Of a stretch of DNA of 64,000 nucleotides, positions 49,261-56,780 are shown piece after piece. Both the position numbers and the translations under genes were made by a program. The DNA lies in NCBI RefSeq assembly GCF_014654365.1, contig NZ_BNAY01000010.1, positions 367,892 through 431,891 on the forward strand, given 5' to 3'. Source of the DNA: Amycolatopsis oliviviridis (GTDB lineage Bacteria > Actinomycetota > Actinomycetes > Mycobacteriales > Pseudonocardiaceae). Below the pieces are notes generated by a model. It was not told the origin of the DNA and did not search any database. It was given only the letters and a program-made list of their open reading frames with translations. How positions within the stretch are numbered: the stretch's first letter is position 1; the number at the start of each line of letters is the position of its first letter.

Positions 49261-50547
49261 GTGACAGACGCGCACGACACCTGGACCGCACCCGTCGCGG
49301 AAGGCCCGCTGGACGCCGACATCCGCGTCCCCGGTTCGAAGTCGATCACCAACCGGGCCTACGTCCTCGCCGCGCTCGCCAGCGCGCCGACGCGGGTGCG
49401 AACCCCGCTCGACTCCCGGGACGCGCGACTGATGCTCGGCGCCATCTACGCCCTCGGCGCCCATTCGCAGGGCAGTATCGGCGGCTACCTAGTGCACCCG
49501 CTCGGCCCCGGCCGCGTCCACCCCGAGGAAACCGTCCGGGTCGAGCTCGGCAACGCGGGCACGGTCGCCCGGTTCACTCCCGCCCTCGCCGCGCTGGGCA
49601 CCGGCCCGGCGCTGTTCGACGGCGACGAGGCCATCCGCCGCCGCCCCATCGGACCGCTGCTGAAGGCGTTGCGCGGCCTCGGTGCCCGCATCGACGACGA
49701 CCGTCGCGAGGCGCCGCCGTTCACCGTCCACGGCGAAGGCGGCCTGCGGGGTGGCAAGGTCGACCTCGATTCCTCGGCGTCGAGCCAGTTCCTGTCCGCG
49801 CTGCTGCTCGCGGGACCGTCGTTCCAGCAGGGCGTCACCGTGCGCCTGGTCGGCGGCGCGGTGCCGAGCGAACCGCATATCGCGATGACCGCGGAGATGC
49901 TCCGCCGCTTCGGGGCCACTGTGGACCGCGAGGGCGCCGAGTTCCACGTCGCCCCGACAAGGCTTTCCTGCCCCGAGTACATCGTCGAGCCGGATCTCTC
50001 GACGGCGGCGCCGTTCGTCGCCGCCGCGGTCGCGACCGGCGGCACGGTACGGATCGCGGGCTGGCCGCAGCGCACGACCCAGCCCGGCGACTGGCTTCGC
50101 AGCCTGATGCCCGTCCTCGGCGCGACGGCCGAACTCGACGCGGGCGGCCTGACGGTCACCGGAAGCGGCACGATCCCCGGCGTCGAACTGGATCTGCACG
50201 ACGTCGGCGAACTGACCCCGGTGATCGCGGCGCTGCTGTGCTTCGCCGAGGGACCGTCGATCATCTCCGGGGTGGCGCATCTGCGCGGCCACGAGACCGA
50301 TCGCCTGACCGCGCTGGCCACCGAACTCTCGTCACTCGGCGCCGACGTCCGCGAGACCGAGGACGGGCTCCGCATCACTCCGGCGCCGCTGCACGGCGGG
50401 AAGTTCCGCACCTACGACGACCACCGCCTGGTGATGGCGGCGGCCGTCCTGGGGCTACGCGTCGAAGGCGTCGAGGTGGAGAACCCGGGGACGGTCGGGA
50501 AGACCTTCCCCGGATTCGCCGAAGCCTGGACCTCGATGCTCGGCTAA
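49261..50547 (+). CDS. aroA: 3-phosphoshikimate 1-carboxyvinyltransferase (EPSP synthase)
   Basis: A 428-residue enzyme of the shikimate pathway. P-G-S-K-S-I-T-N-R-A carries the substrate-binding Lys/Ser near 27-28. L-G-N-A-G-T-V-A-R-F is the phosphoenolpyruvate loop, D-S-S-A-S-S-Q-F the conserved Ser cluster and Y-D-D-H-R-L-V-M the late Asp/His/Arg motif. It joins shikimate 3-phosphate and PEP. The GTG at 49261 directly follows the -10 element. It sits divergent to pyrG, and its stop overlaps the convergent phosphotransferase stop within CTAA. In several actinomycetes aroA lies elsewhere, so a second copy may exist. Confidence 0.93.
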   Translation: MTDAHDTWTAPVAEGPLDADIRVPGSKSITNRAYVLAALASAPTRVRTPLDSRDARLMLGAIYALGAHSQGSIGGYLVHPLGPGRVHPEETVRVELGNAGTVARFTPALAALGTGPALFDGDEAIRRRPIGPLLKALRGLGARIDDDRREAPPFTVHGEGGLRGGKVDLDSSASSQFLSALLLAGPSFQQGVTVRLVGGAVPSEPHIAMTAEMLRRFGATVDREGAEFHVAPTRLSCPEYIVEPDLSTAAPFVAAAVATGGTVRIAGWPQRTTQPGDWLRSLMPVLGATAELDAGGLTVTGSGTIPGVELDLHDVGELTPVIAALLCFAEGPSIISGVAHLRGHETDRLTALATELSSLGADVRETEDGLRITPAPLHGGKFRTYDDHRLVMAAAVLGLRVEGVEVENPGTVGKTFPGFAEAWTSMLG

Positions 50548-51470
50548 CCTTCGAACGGCGAAGCGCGCCACAGATCGATCATCGGTTTCATGCCTTCCAC
50601 CAGCATCGGCAGTTCGGGCGCCATCGAGAGGCAGGCGACCATCTGCAGCCGTCCCGCGGCCTCGATCGTCTTCAGCACGGTTTCGTCGACCTCGCGCAGG
50701 CCCAGTTCCTCGGCGGCGGCGTTGTAGGCCTCGATGCCTTCGGGGCCGTTGAAGGCGAGGTCACTTTCGATCGGACCACGCTTGACCAGCTCGAAGTCGG
50801 AGTAGAGATCGCCTTCGGTGGTGACGATCAGGTTGTAGCCCGGCGAGTCGCCGTGGATCGGCTGCACGGTGACGCCGGGGAACGCCTTCGCGAACGCCTC
50901 CTCCGATTCCAGCAGCGGCCGGAGTGTCTCCCATTCGCGGCGGGCGCGGTCGAGGTCGGCGGGGTCGAGCAGGTCCGGCCGGCCTTCGAGCTGGGCGAGA
51001 CCGTCGGGGATGAACGGGTCGAGGCCGTTCAGGAACGCCAGCTCGCCTGGATAGTCGCGGAGCGCGGCGTGCAGCTTCGCGACGAGCTTCGCCGTGTACC
51101 CCACGGCCAGGTTCGCGTCCTCGACGAACTCGACGAGTTCCCAGAACGTCATGGAGAACCCGTCGCGCCGCACGGGTTCCGCCGGGACCAGCGGGCTCGG
51201 TTTGACGACCGGGAGCCCCTTCTCGCCGAGCCAGGCGGCGACGGCGAGCTCGCGCCGCTGGTCGGTCAGTTGCGCCTCCGGCGTGGTCGTGCGCGGCAGC
51301 ACGGTCGGCACGCGCACGACGACCGGCGAGGGCGCCAGCCGCACGATGACGGAGAAGACGTCGTACAGGACCTCGGGTTCGGTGACGGCGATGCCGAGGT
51401 CACGGCCCGCGGAGACCGCGGCGGCCACCGCCCGCGCGGTGCGGGCGGCCCGTTGTTCGTCGGTGATCAT
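50544..51470 (-). CDS. APH-family phosphotransferase
   Basis: A 308-residue protein with a kinase-like fold. The catalytic loop H-G-D-S-P-G-Y-N-L-I near 210 and the metal-binding D-F-E in Y-S-D-F-E-L-V are present, with V-V-V-R-V-P as the nucleotide-binding strand. Such proteins phosphorylate small molecules such as aminoglycosides, macrolides or amino sugars, and many have unknown substrates. No resistance cluster is nearby. Transcribed towards aroA. Confidence 0.8.
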   Translation of the reverse strand: MITDEQRAARTARAVAAAVSAGRDLGIAVTEPEVLYDVFSVIVRLAPSPVVVRVPTVLPRTTTPEAQLTDQRRELAVAAWLGEKGLPVVKPSPLVPAEPVRRDGFSMTFWELVEFVEDANLAVGYTAKLVAKLHAALRDYPGELAFLNGLDPFIPDGLAQLEGRPDLLDPADLDRARREWETLRPLLESEEAFAKAFPGVTVQPIHGDSPGYNLIVTTEGDLYSDFELVKRGPIESDLAFNGPEGIEAYNAAAEELGLREVDETVLKTIEAAGRLQMVACLSMAPELPMLVEGMKPMIDLWRASPFEG

Positions 51471-51493
51471 GCCGGAAGTCTGACATGTCCGCT

Positions 51494-52171
51494 TCAGCCC
51501 GCGGAGCGTTCTCCGTCGTCCTCGGGGAACAGCGTCTTCAGGGTGACCTGCCGGTTGACCCGCACATGCTCGACGGCGTGGGCCCGCGCGCGGTCCGCGT
51601 CGCCCGAAGCGATCGCGTCATAGAGACGGCGGTGCTCGTCGAGCAGTTCGCCCCAGTGCTCGTTCTGGCTGGTGAGCCAGCGCAGCCTGCCTTCGAGCGG
51701 ACGGAGGATCTCGTGCAGCAGGCCGTTGCCCGCCAGCGCGACGATCTGGTCGTGGAAGCGGGTGTTGAGCGAGGTGATGCGGGCCGGGTCGCCGCTTTCG
51801 GTGGCGCGAGCGGCGTCGGAGAGAAGGCGTTCGAGCGCGCGGAGTTCCGCTTTGCCCGCCCGTTCGGCGGCCAGCCCGGCGGCGAGCCCTTCGAGCGCTT
51901 CCCGGACGTCGAACAGCTCCTCGACGTCGGCCTTGGCCAGCCGGCGCACGACGATGCGCCGGGGTGACTGGACGGCGAGGAATCCTTCCGCCTCCAGGCT
52001 GCGGATGGCCTCGCGCACCGGGACCCGCGAGACGCCGAGATCCTCGGCGAGCTCGCGTTCGACCAGCCGGTCCCCCGGCTTCAGCCGTCCGGTGAGGATC
52101 CGTTCGCGCAGCTCGTCCCGGACCCGCTGCCGGGTCGCGGCCAGCGGCTGCCGCGGTCCTTCCTCGGCCAC
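51494..52171 (-). CDS. GntR-family regulator, FadR/FCD type
   Basis: A 225-residue protein. The winged helix (about 12-78) has R-E-R-I-L-T-G-R-L-K-P-G-D-R-L-V-E-R-E-L-A-E-D-L-G-V-S-R-V-P in short matches; the FCD effector domain (about 88-215) has the metal-type D/H pattern N-T-R-F-H-D-Q-I and H-A-V-E-H-V-R-V-N. It is divergent from an NCS1 transporter gene with a paired TTTGGGAT(G/A)CCAAA site between them. It probably controls uptake and racemisation of a hydantoin-like compound. Confidence 0.87.
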   Translation of the reverse strand: MAEEGPRQPLAATRQRVRDELRERILTGRLKPGDRLVERELAEDLGVSRVPVREAIRSLEAEGFLAVQSPRRIVVRRLAKADVEELFDVREALEGLAAGLAAERAGKAELRALERLLSDAARATESGDPARITSLNTRFHDQIVALAGNGLLHEILRPLEGRLRWLTSQNEHWGELLDEHRRLYDAIASGDADRARAHAVEHVRVNRQVTLKTLFPEDDGERSAG

Positions 52172-52258
52172 TCGCCCCCCTCTCTCAACACTGCCGTAAC
52201 AGCCCGTAACCCGAGTTTATCGGCAGAAACCTTGACGGCGGGCCACCGCGGGGTGATA

Positions 52259-52287
52259 TTTGGGATGCCAAATTTTGGGATACCAAA
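52259..52287. promoter_or_regulatory. tandem TTTGGGAT(G/A)CCAAA operator pair
   Basis: Two 14-base near-palindromes, TTTGGGATGCCAAA (52259-52272) and TTTGGGATACCAAA (52274-52287), are centred 15 bases apart in the divergent region between the GntR gene and the NCS1 gene. The spacing puts them roughly on one face and a half turn apart. The most likely binder is the adjacent FadR-type regulator. Confidence 0.65.
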
Positions 52288-52320
52288 TCGGCCGGAGTTC
52301 CCCGTCGATCGGAGGCCCGC

Positions 52321-53763
52321 ATGACCGCCGCCCCAGCCGCCCGGACCCGAACATCCGCCGCTGACCAGCCAGATCCCCGGCTTTGGAACGAGGATCTCGC
52401 CCCGGCGAAGGAACGCCGCTGGAAGGTCTACGACATCTTCGCGCTGTGGATGTCGGACGTGCACAACCTCGGCAACTACACGTTCGCGGCGGGCCTGTTC
52501 GTGCTCGGCCTCTCGGCCTGGCAGGTGTTCACCGCGCTGCTGACCGGCTTCGTACTCATCTACTTCGGCATGAACCTGATGGGCCGCATCGGGCAGAAGA
52601 CCGGCGTCCCCTTCCCCGTTGTCGCCCGCATCAGTTTCGGCACCTTCGGCGCGAACCTGCCCGCGCTGATCCGCGCGATCATCGCGATCTTCTGGTACGG
52701 CATCCAGACCTACCTCGCCTCCGTGGCCATCACGCTCCTCGTACTCGCGATCGATCCCGGGCTGAAACCGTTGACGGAGGTGGGTTTCCTCGGCCTGCAC
52801 GCCCTCGGCTGGATCTGCTTCATCGCGCTGTGGCTCGCGCAGGCGCTGGTGCTCACCCGCGGCATGGAGGCGGTGCGCAAGTTCCAGGACTGGTGCGGTC
52901 CTGGCATCTGGGTCGTGATGATCGCGCTCGCGGTGTGGGTACTGGCCGCCGCCGACTGGAACATCTCCTTGACCAGCAACCCGAAGGCACTGTCCACAGG
53001 GGAGCAAGTACGGCAGTGGTTCGGCGCGGTGGGCCTGATCCTGTCGATCTACGGCACCCTGATGCTCAACTTCTGCGATTTCTCCCGGTTCGCCCCGAAC
53101 CAGAAAACGGTGCGGCGCGGCAACTTCTGGGGCCTGCCGATCAACTCGACGGCGTTCGCCCTGCTGTCCGTGCTCGTCACCGCCGGCAGCCTGCAGGTGT
53201 TCGGCGACGCCATCACCGACCCGGCCGAACTGCTGGCCCGCATCGACAACACGCCGGTGCTGATCATCGGCGCGCTGACCTTCGCGATCGCCACCATGGG
53301 CGTGAACATCGTCGCGAACTTCGTCTCCCCCGCCTACGACCTGGCCAACATCTGGCCGAAACGGATCACCTTCACCATCGGCGGGATGATCAGCGCGGTC
53401 GCGGCGCTGTGCGTGCTGCCGTGGAAGCTGTACTCCTCCCCCGCGGTGGTCAACTACTTCCTCGGCGGCCTCGGCGCCTTCCTCGGTCCGCTGTTCGGCA
53501 TCATGATCGTGGACTACTACCTGGTGAAGCGCGGCCGGATCGACGTCGGCAAGCTGTTCGTGGCCGGGCCCGATTCGCCGTACCACTACAAACGCGGGTT
53601 CAACCCGCGGGCGATGGTCACGTTCCTGCCGACGGCGGCGTTGTCCGCGGTCATCGCCCTCGTGCCGCTCTTCGCCCCCGCCGCGCCGTACTCGTGGTTC
53701 ATCGGCACCGCTTCCGCGGCCGCGCTGTACTTCGCCGTTTCCCGGAAGCAGCGGGTCGCGTGA
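52321..53763 (+). CDS. NCS1-family nucleobase/hydantoin transporter
   Basis: A 480-residue membrane protein with 12 helices. P-R-L-W-N-E-D-L-A-P near residue 20, F-A-L-W-M-S-D-V-H-N-L-G-N-Y in helix 1 and V-P-F-P-V-V-A-R-I-S-F-G in helix 3 are hallmarks of the NCS1 Mhp1 group. N-F-C-D-F-S-R-F and P-I-N-S-T-A-F correspond to substrate- and sodium-site segments. It imports allantoin, uracil or hydantoins. The stop overlaps the racemase start (TGATG), linking the two. Regulation by the divergent GntR protein is likely. Confidence 0.9.
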   Translation: MTAAPAARTRTSAADQPDPRLWNEDLAPAKERRWKVYDIFALWMSDVHNLGNYTFAAGLFVLGLSAWQVFTALLTGFVLIYFGMNLMGRIGQKTGVPFPVVARISFGTFGANLPALIRAIIAIFWYGIQTYLASVAITLLVLAIDPGLKPLTEVGFLGLHALGWICFIALWLAQALVLTRGMEAVRKFQDWCGPGIWVVMIALAVWVLAAADWNISLTSNPKALSTGEQVRQWFGAVGLILSIYGTLMLNFCDFSRFAPNQKTVRRGNFWGLPINSTAFALLSVLVTAGSLQVFGDAITDPAELLARIDNTPVLIIGALTFAIATMGVNIVANFVSPAYDLANIWPKRITFTIGGMISAVAALCVLPWKLYSSPAVVNYFLGGLGAFLGPLFGIMIVDYYLVKRGRIDVGKLFVAGPDSPYHYKRGFNPRAMVTFLPTAALSAVIALVPLFAPAAPYSWFIGTASAAALYFAVSRKQRVA

Positions 53764-54485
53764 TGCGGATCCTGGTCACCAACTGCAACACCACCGAGGC
53801 GATGACCAAGGAGATCGAGGCGGGCGCCCGTGCCGCGGCGAGCCCCGGCACCGAAATCCTGGCCAGAACGCCGTCGTGGGGCCCGGAATCCGCGGAAGGC
53901 TGGCTGGACAGCTTCCTGAGCGCCGCGGCCGTCCTCGACCTCCTCAACGGGCTGGACGAACCGTTCGACGCGCTCGTGATGGCCGGTTTCGGCGAGCACG
54001 GACGGGAAGGCGCCAGGGAACTGCTCGACGTCCCCGTCGTCGACATCACCGAGGCGGCCGCACATCTGGCCTGTCTGCTGGGAAGACGCTACGGCGTCGT
54101 GACCACATTGGACAGAACCTGCGGGCTGATCGAAGACAGCCTGCACGCGTCCGGCGTCGCGCGGAACTGTGTCGGCGTCCTCGGTGCCGGGCTCGGCGTC
54201 CTCGAACTGACCGACGAACGTCGGACGGAATCGGCGCTCCTGACCGCCGGACGCCGGGCCAGGGACGCGGGTGCGGAGGTCCTCGTCCTCGGCTGCGCCG
54301 GGATGACCGGACTGGACCGGCGGATCTCCGCGATGCTCGACATCCCGGTGATCGACGGCGTCGCCGCGGCGGTCCGGCTGGCCGAATCCCTGGTGGCCCT
54401 CGGCCTCAAGACCAGCCGGGCCGGTTCCTACGCCCGCCCGCTCCCGAAAACCCGCACCTGGCCCACGCCCCACCCACGCAATTAG
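53763..54485 (+). CDS. Asp/Glu/hydantoin racemase family protein
   Basis: A 240-residue protein. It opens M-R-I-L-V-T-N-C-N-T-T, the usual start of hydantoin racemases. The usual first catalytic Cys position in the V-M-A-G-F-G-E-H-G segment is occupied by Phe/Gly rather than Cys, while L-G-C-A-G-M-T near residue 180 keeps the second catalytic Cys. A single missing Cys is seen in some maleate isomerase/decarboxylase relatives. It is translationally coupled to the NCS1 transporter. It probably acts on hydantoins or an arylmalonate-like compound. Confidence 0.75.
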   Translation: MRILVTNCNTTEAMTKEIEAGARAAASPGTEILARTPSWGPESAEGWLDSFLSAAAVLDLLNGLDEPFDALVMAGFGEHGREGARELLDVPVVDITEAAAHLACLLGRRYGVVTTLDRTCGLIEDSLHASGVARNCVGVLGAGLGVLELTDERRTESALLTAGRRARDAGAEVLVLGCAGMTGLDRRISAMLDIPVIDGVAAAVRLAESLVALGLKTSRAGSYARPLPKTRTWPTPHPRN

Positions 54486-54532
54486 TCCTCTGGATGCGGT
54501 CCTTGCACACGCAAGTACCGCATCCAGAGGAC
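54485..54532. terminator. hairpin between convergent racemase and steB genes
   Basis: The arms GTCCTCTGGATGCGGTCC and its near reverse complement (one mismatch) continue through CTTGC/GCAAG around an ACAC loop, giving a 22-pair stem. The element begins at the last base of the racemase stop codon. Probable bidirectional terminator. The lyase gene end at 3084 carries the similar half-arm GTCCTCTAGATGCGG. Confidence 0.65.
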
Positions 54533-54548
54533 GAAATGCGAAAGGGGG

Positions 54549-55496
54549 TCAGTTGCCGGCGGCGGCGATTCCGGGGGCGGGAGCCTGGGCGTTGCCCGCG
54601 ATGCCGTAGCGCCCCGCGCCGCCCTCGAGCTGCTCACGCAGCGCCATGATCGTGGTGACCCGGCCCGCCGCGGTCTCCGCGTTGTCCACAGTGGACAGAA
54701 TCGAGGTCGACGAGGTGTCGGCGCGGACGACGCCGATCGCGCCCGTGCCGTCGGCGGATCCCGCGTCCCCCGCCAGGACGGTACCCGCGCCGGAACGGTC
54801 GAGCTGCGCGGCGAAGCGCGCGACGGTCGAGGCGCGGTCACCGGCGCCGTCGCCGGTGTACTTCGAACCGGTGAGCACGATCGCGAGCTGCGCGGGCTTC
54901 ACGTCCCCGCCGGTCTTGAGGAAACCGCCGTCGGTGAGCCCGCCGAGCGCGGCCGCCAGTTCCACCGGCGTGGACTGCGGCTGCGCGTTGTCCTTGTTCA
55001 GCAACGCCACCGAACCGAGCAGGGCACCGGCGAGGGTGCCCGGGTCGCCCGCGGTCGGGAACTGGACGCCTGCGGGCTGCAGACGCGTCACGACGTCACG
55101 CAGCTGATCGGACCGCATCGGATCGGAGAACGCCTCGGTCAGCTGGATCTCGCCGGTGACGGCGGCGCCCGCCTGCCCGACGAGCTGCTTGAGCGCGTCG
55201 CGGTCCGCGGGCTTCGCGTCCTCTGTCGTCACCAGCACCACGGAACGCTTGTCCAGCTGACCGGCGACGACCTTCGGCCCCATCGCGCCGGCGAACGCGT
55301 CCGCGTCGCTGAGCCTGGCGTTGAGGGAATTACGCTGCGCCTCCAGATCCGCGACCTGGGAGCCCAGATCCTCCTTCTGGCTGGCGAGACCCGAGAGCAG
55401 CGAACCGTTCAGCGCCGTGGACCCAAGCACCACCCCGAGCGCGAGCGCCAGGAAGCAGGCGGCGATGGAAACGATGTGGTACCGCAGTGAAATCAC
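54549..55496 (-). CDS. SteB/MctB-like envelope protein
   Basis: A 315-residue protein of the MctB (copper transport outer-membrane protein) family. One N-terminal membrane helix (S-I-A-A-C-F-L-A-L-A-L-G-V-V-L-G) is followed by a coiled coil (about 40-70, D-L-G-S-Q-V-A-D-L-E-A-Q-R-N) and an extracytoplasmic alpha/beta domain. In Corynebacterium the equivalent partner of SteA is named SteB and acts in cell division. The GTG start overlaps the steA stop (GTGA), so the pair is coupled. A copper role, as proposed for the mycobacterial homologue, cannot be told from sequence. Confidence 0.85.
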   Translation of the reverse strand: MISLRYHIVSIAACFLALALGVVLGSTALNGSLLSGLASQKEDLGSQVADLEAQRNSLNARLSDADAFAGAMGPKVVAGQLDKRSVVLVTTEDAKPADRDALKQLVGQAGAAVTGEIQLTEAFSDPMRSDQLRDVVTRLQPAGVQFPTAGDPGTLAGALLGSVALLNKDNAQPQSTPVELAAALGGLTDGGFLKTGGDVKPAQLAIVLTGSKYTGDGAGDRASTVARFAAQLDRSGAGTVLAGDAGSADGTGAIGVVRADTSSTSILSTVDNAETAAGRVTTIMALREQLEGGAGRYGIAGNAQAPAPGIAAAGN

Positions 55497-56677
55497 TTGA
55501 AAAGTCCCTTGCCCCAGGCGATGAACGAGTTCCAGGTCTCGCGGATCCAGTCGAGATAGACCGAACCCACGTCGGAGACCAGCAGCGCGGCCGCGACGGC
55601 CACCAGGGTCGCCACCACCAGCAGGACGACGGCGCCGATGGACACCCGGCTGCGGTGCAGCGTCGCGACGGCCTTGCCGTCGACCAGTTTCGTGCCGAGC
55701 TTGAGCCTGGTGAGGAACGTCGACGGGTTCGACCCGGACCGGCCGTGGTCGAGGAATTCCCGCAGCGTCGCCTGGAAACCGACGGTGACCACCAGGCTCG
55801 CCTCGTGGGCGTCGGCCAGCAGCAGCGCCAGGTCCTCGGCGTTGCCCGTCGCGGGGAAGGTGACCGCGCCGATCCCGAGGTCCTGGATGCGCTCGACACC
55901 GGGCGCGTGCCCGTCCGGCTGCGCCGGGACCACGACCTCGCCGCCGCTGCGCAGCGTTTCCGCGCCGATCCCGTGCGGGTCGCCGACGATGACGTCCGGC
56001 TGGTAGCCCTGCGCGCGCAGGGTGTCGGCCCCGGCGTCGACGCCGATCAGCACCGGCCGGTGCTCGGAGATGTACTTCTTCAGCTTCTTGAGGTCTTCGG
56101 CGTGCCCGTTGCCACCCGCGACCACGAGCGCGTGCCGGTCCCGCAGCGGGACCCGGATCTCCGGGACGCCGACGCCGTCGAGGATGAGGCTGCGTTCCCG
56201 GCGCAGGAATTCGATCGTGTTCGCGGAGAACGCCTCCAGCTGGGTGGACATCCCGGCCTTGGCTTCGATCATCTGGTCCGCGACGCTCTCGCGCGTCTGC
56301 TGGATCCCCGAGCCGATCTGCCGCTCACCGATGTAGACGACGCCCTCGTGCACGCGGAGTTTCGTGCCGTCCTTCACCTTGCGCAGCAGTTCGCCGCCGA
56401 CCGAATCGACCAGCGGGATACCCGCTTCGAGCAGGATCTCCGGGCCCAGGTTGGGGAACCGGCCGGAGATCGACGGCGAAGCGTTCACCACCGCGGCGAC
56501 TTCGGCCTCCACCAAGGCATCGGCCGTCGAACGGTCGAGATCCAGCTGGTCGAGGACGACGATGTCACCGGGGCTCAGCCGGCGGAGCAGCTCACGCGTG
56601 CGCCTGTCGACCCTGGCGACGCCCATGATCCCGGGGAGGGTCTCTTGGTTACGCGTGAGCAAGCCGGTGAGCTTCAT
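55493..56677 (-). CDS. steA: cytokinetic protein SteA
   Basis: A 394-residue protein. The N-terminal part (about 1-150) contains G-D-I-V-V-L-D-Q-L-D-L-D-R. The middle resembles a thiamine-pyrophosphokinase-like fold (about 170-335, with G-N-G-H-A-E-D-L and I-V-G-D-P-H-G-I-G), and a single C-terminal membrane helix ends V-V-A-T-L-V-A-V-A-A. SteA is linked to septal ring function in Corynebacteriales. It is coupled to the downstream steB/mctB-like gene, the gene order seen in related genomes. Confidence 0.9.
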   Translation of the reverse strand: MKLTGLLTRNQETLPGIMGVARVDRRTRELLRRLSPGDIVVLDQLDLDRSTADALVEAEVAAVVNASPSISGRFPNLGPEILLEAGIPLVDSVGGELLRKVKDGTKLRVHEGVVYIGERQIGSGIQQTRESVADQMIEAKAGMSTQLEAFSANTIEFLRRERSLILDGVGVPEIRVPLRDRHALVVAGGNGHAEDLKKLKKYISEHRPVLIGVDAGADTLRAQGYQPDVIVGDPHGIGAETLRSGGEVVVPAQPDGHAPGVERIQDLGIGAVTFPATGNAEDLALLLADAHEASLVVTVGFQATLREFLDHGRSGSNPSTFLTRLKLGTKLVDGKAVATLHRSRVSIGAVVLLVVATLVAVAAALLVSDVGSVYLDWIRETWNSFIAWGKGLFK

Positions 56678-56780
56678 GCGACCGATAGTGACAAATCCGC
56701 GCGGCCTTCTGCGTCCGCCACGCCGAAGCGAACACGCCGATTAACCCACACCGGATCGGGTCACACGGTCGTGTCCGGTG

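Noticed and set aside
49261..50547. Glyphosate-tolerant form of EPSP synthase because Phe replaces the Pro of the G-T-A-M-R-P loop
   Set aside because: R-F in this loop is, as far as I recall, usual for actinobacterial forms; tolerance cannot be concluded from it.
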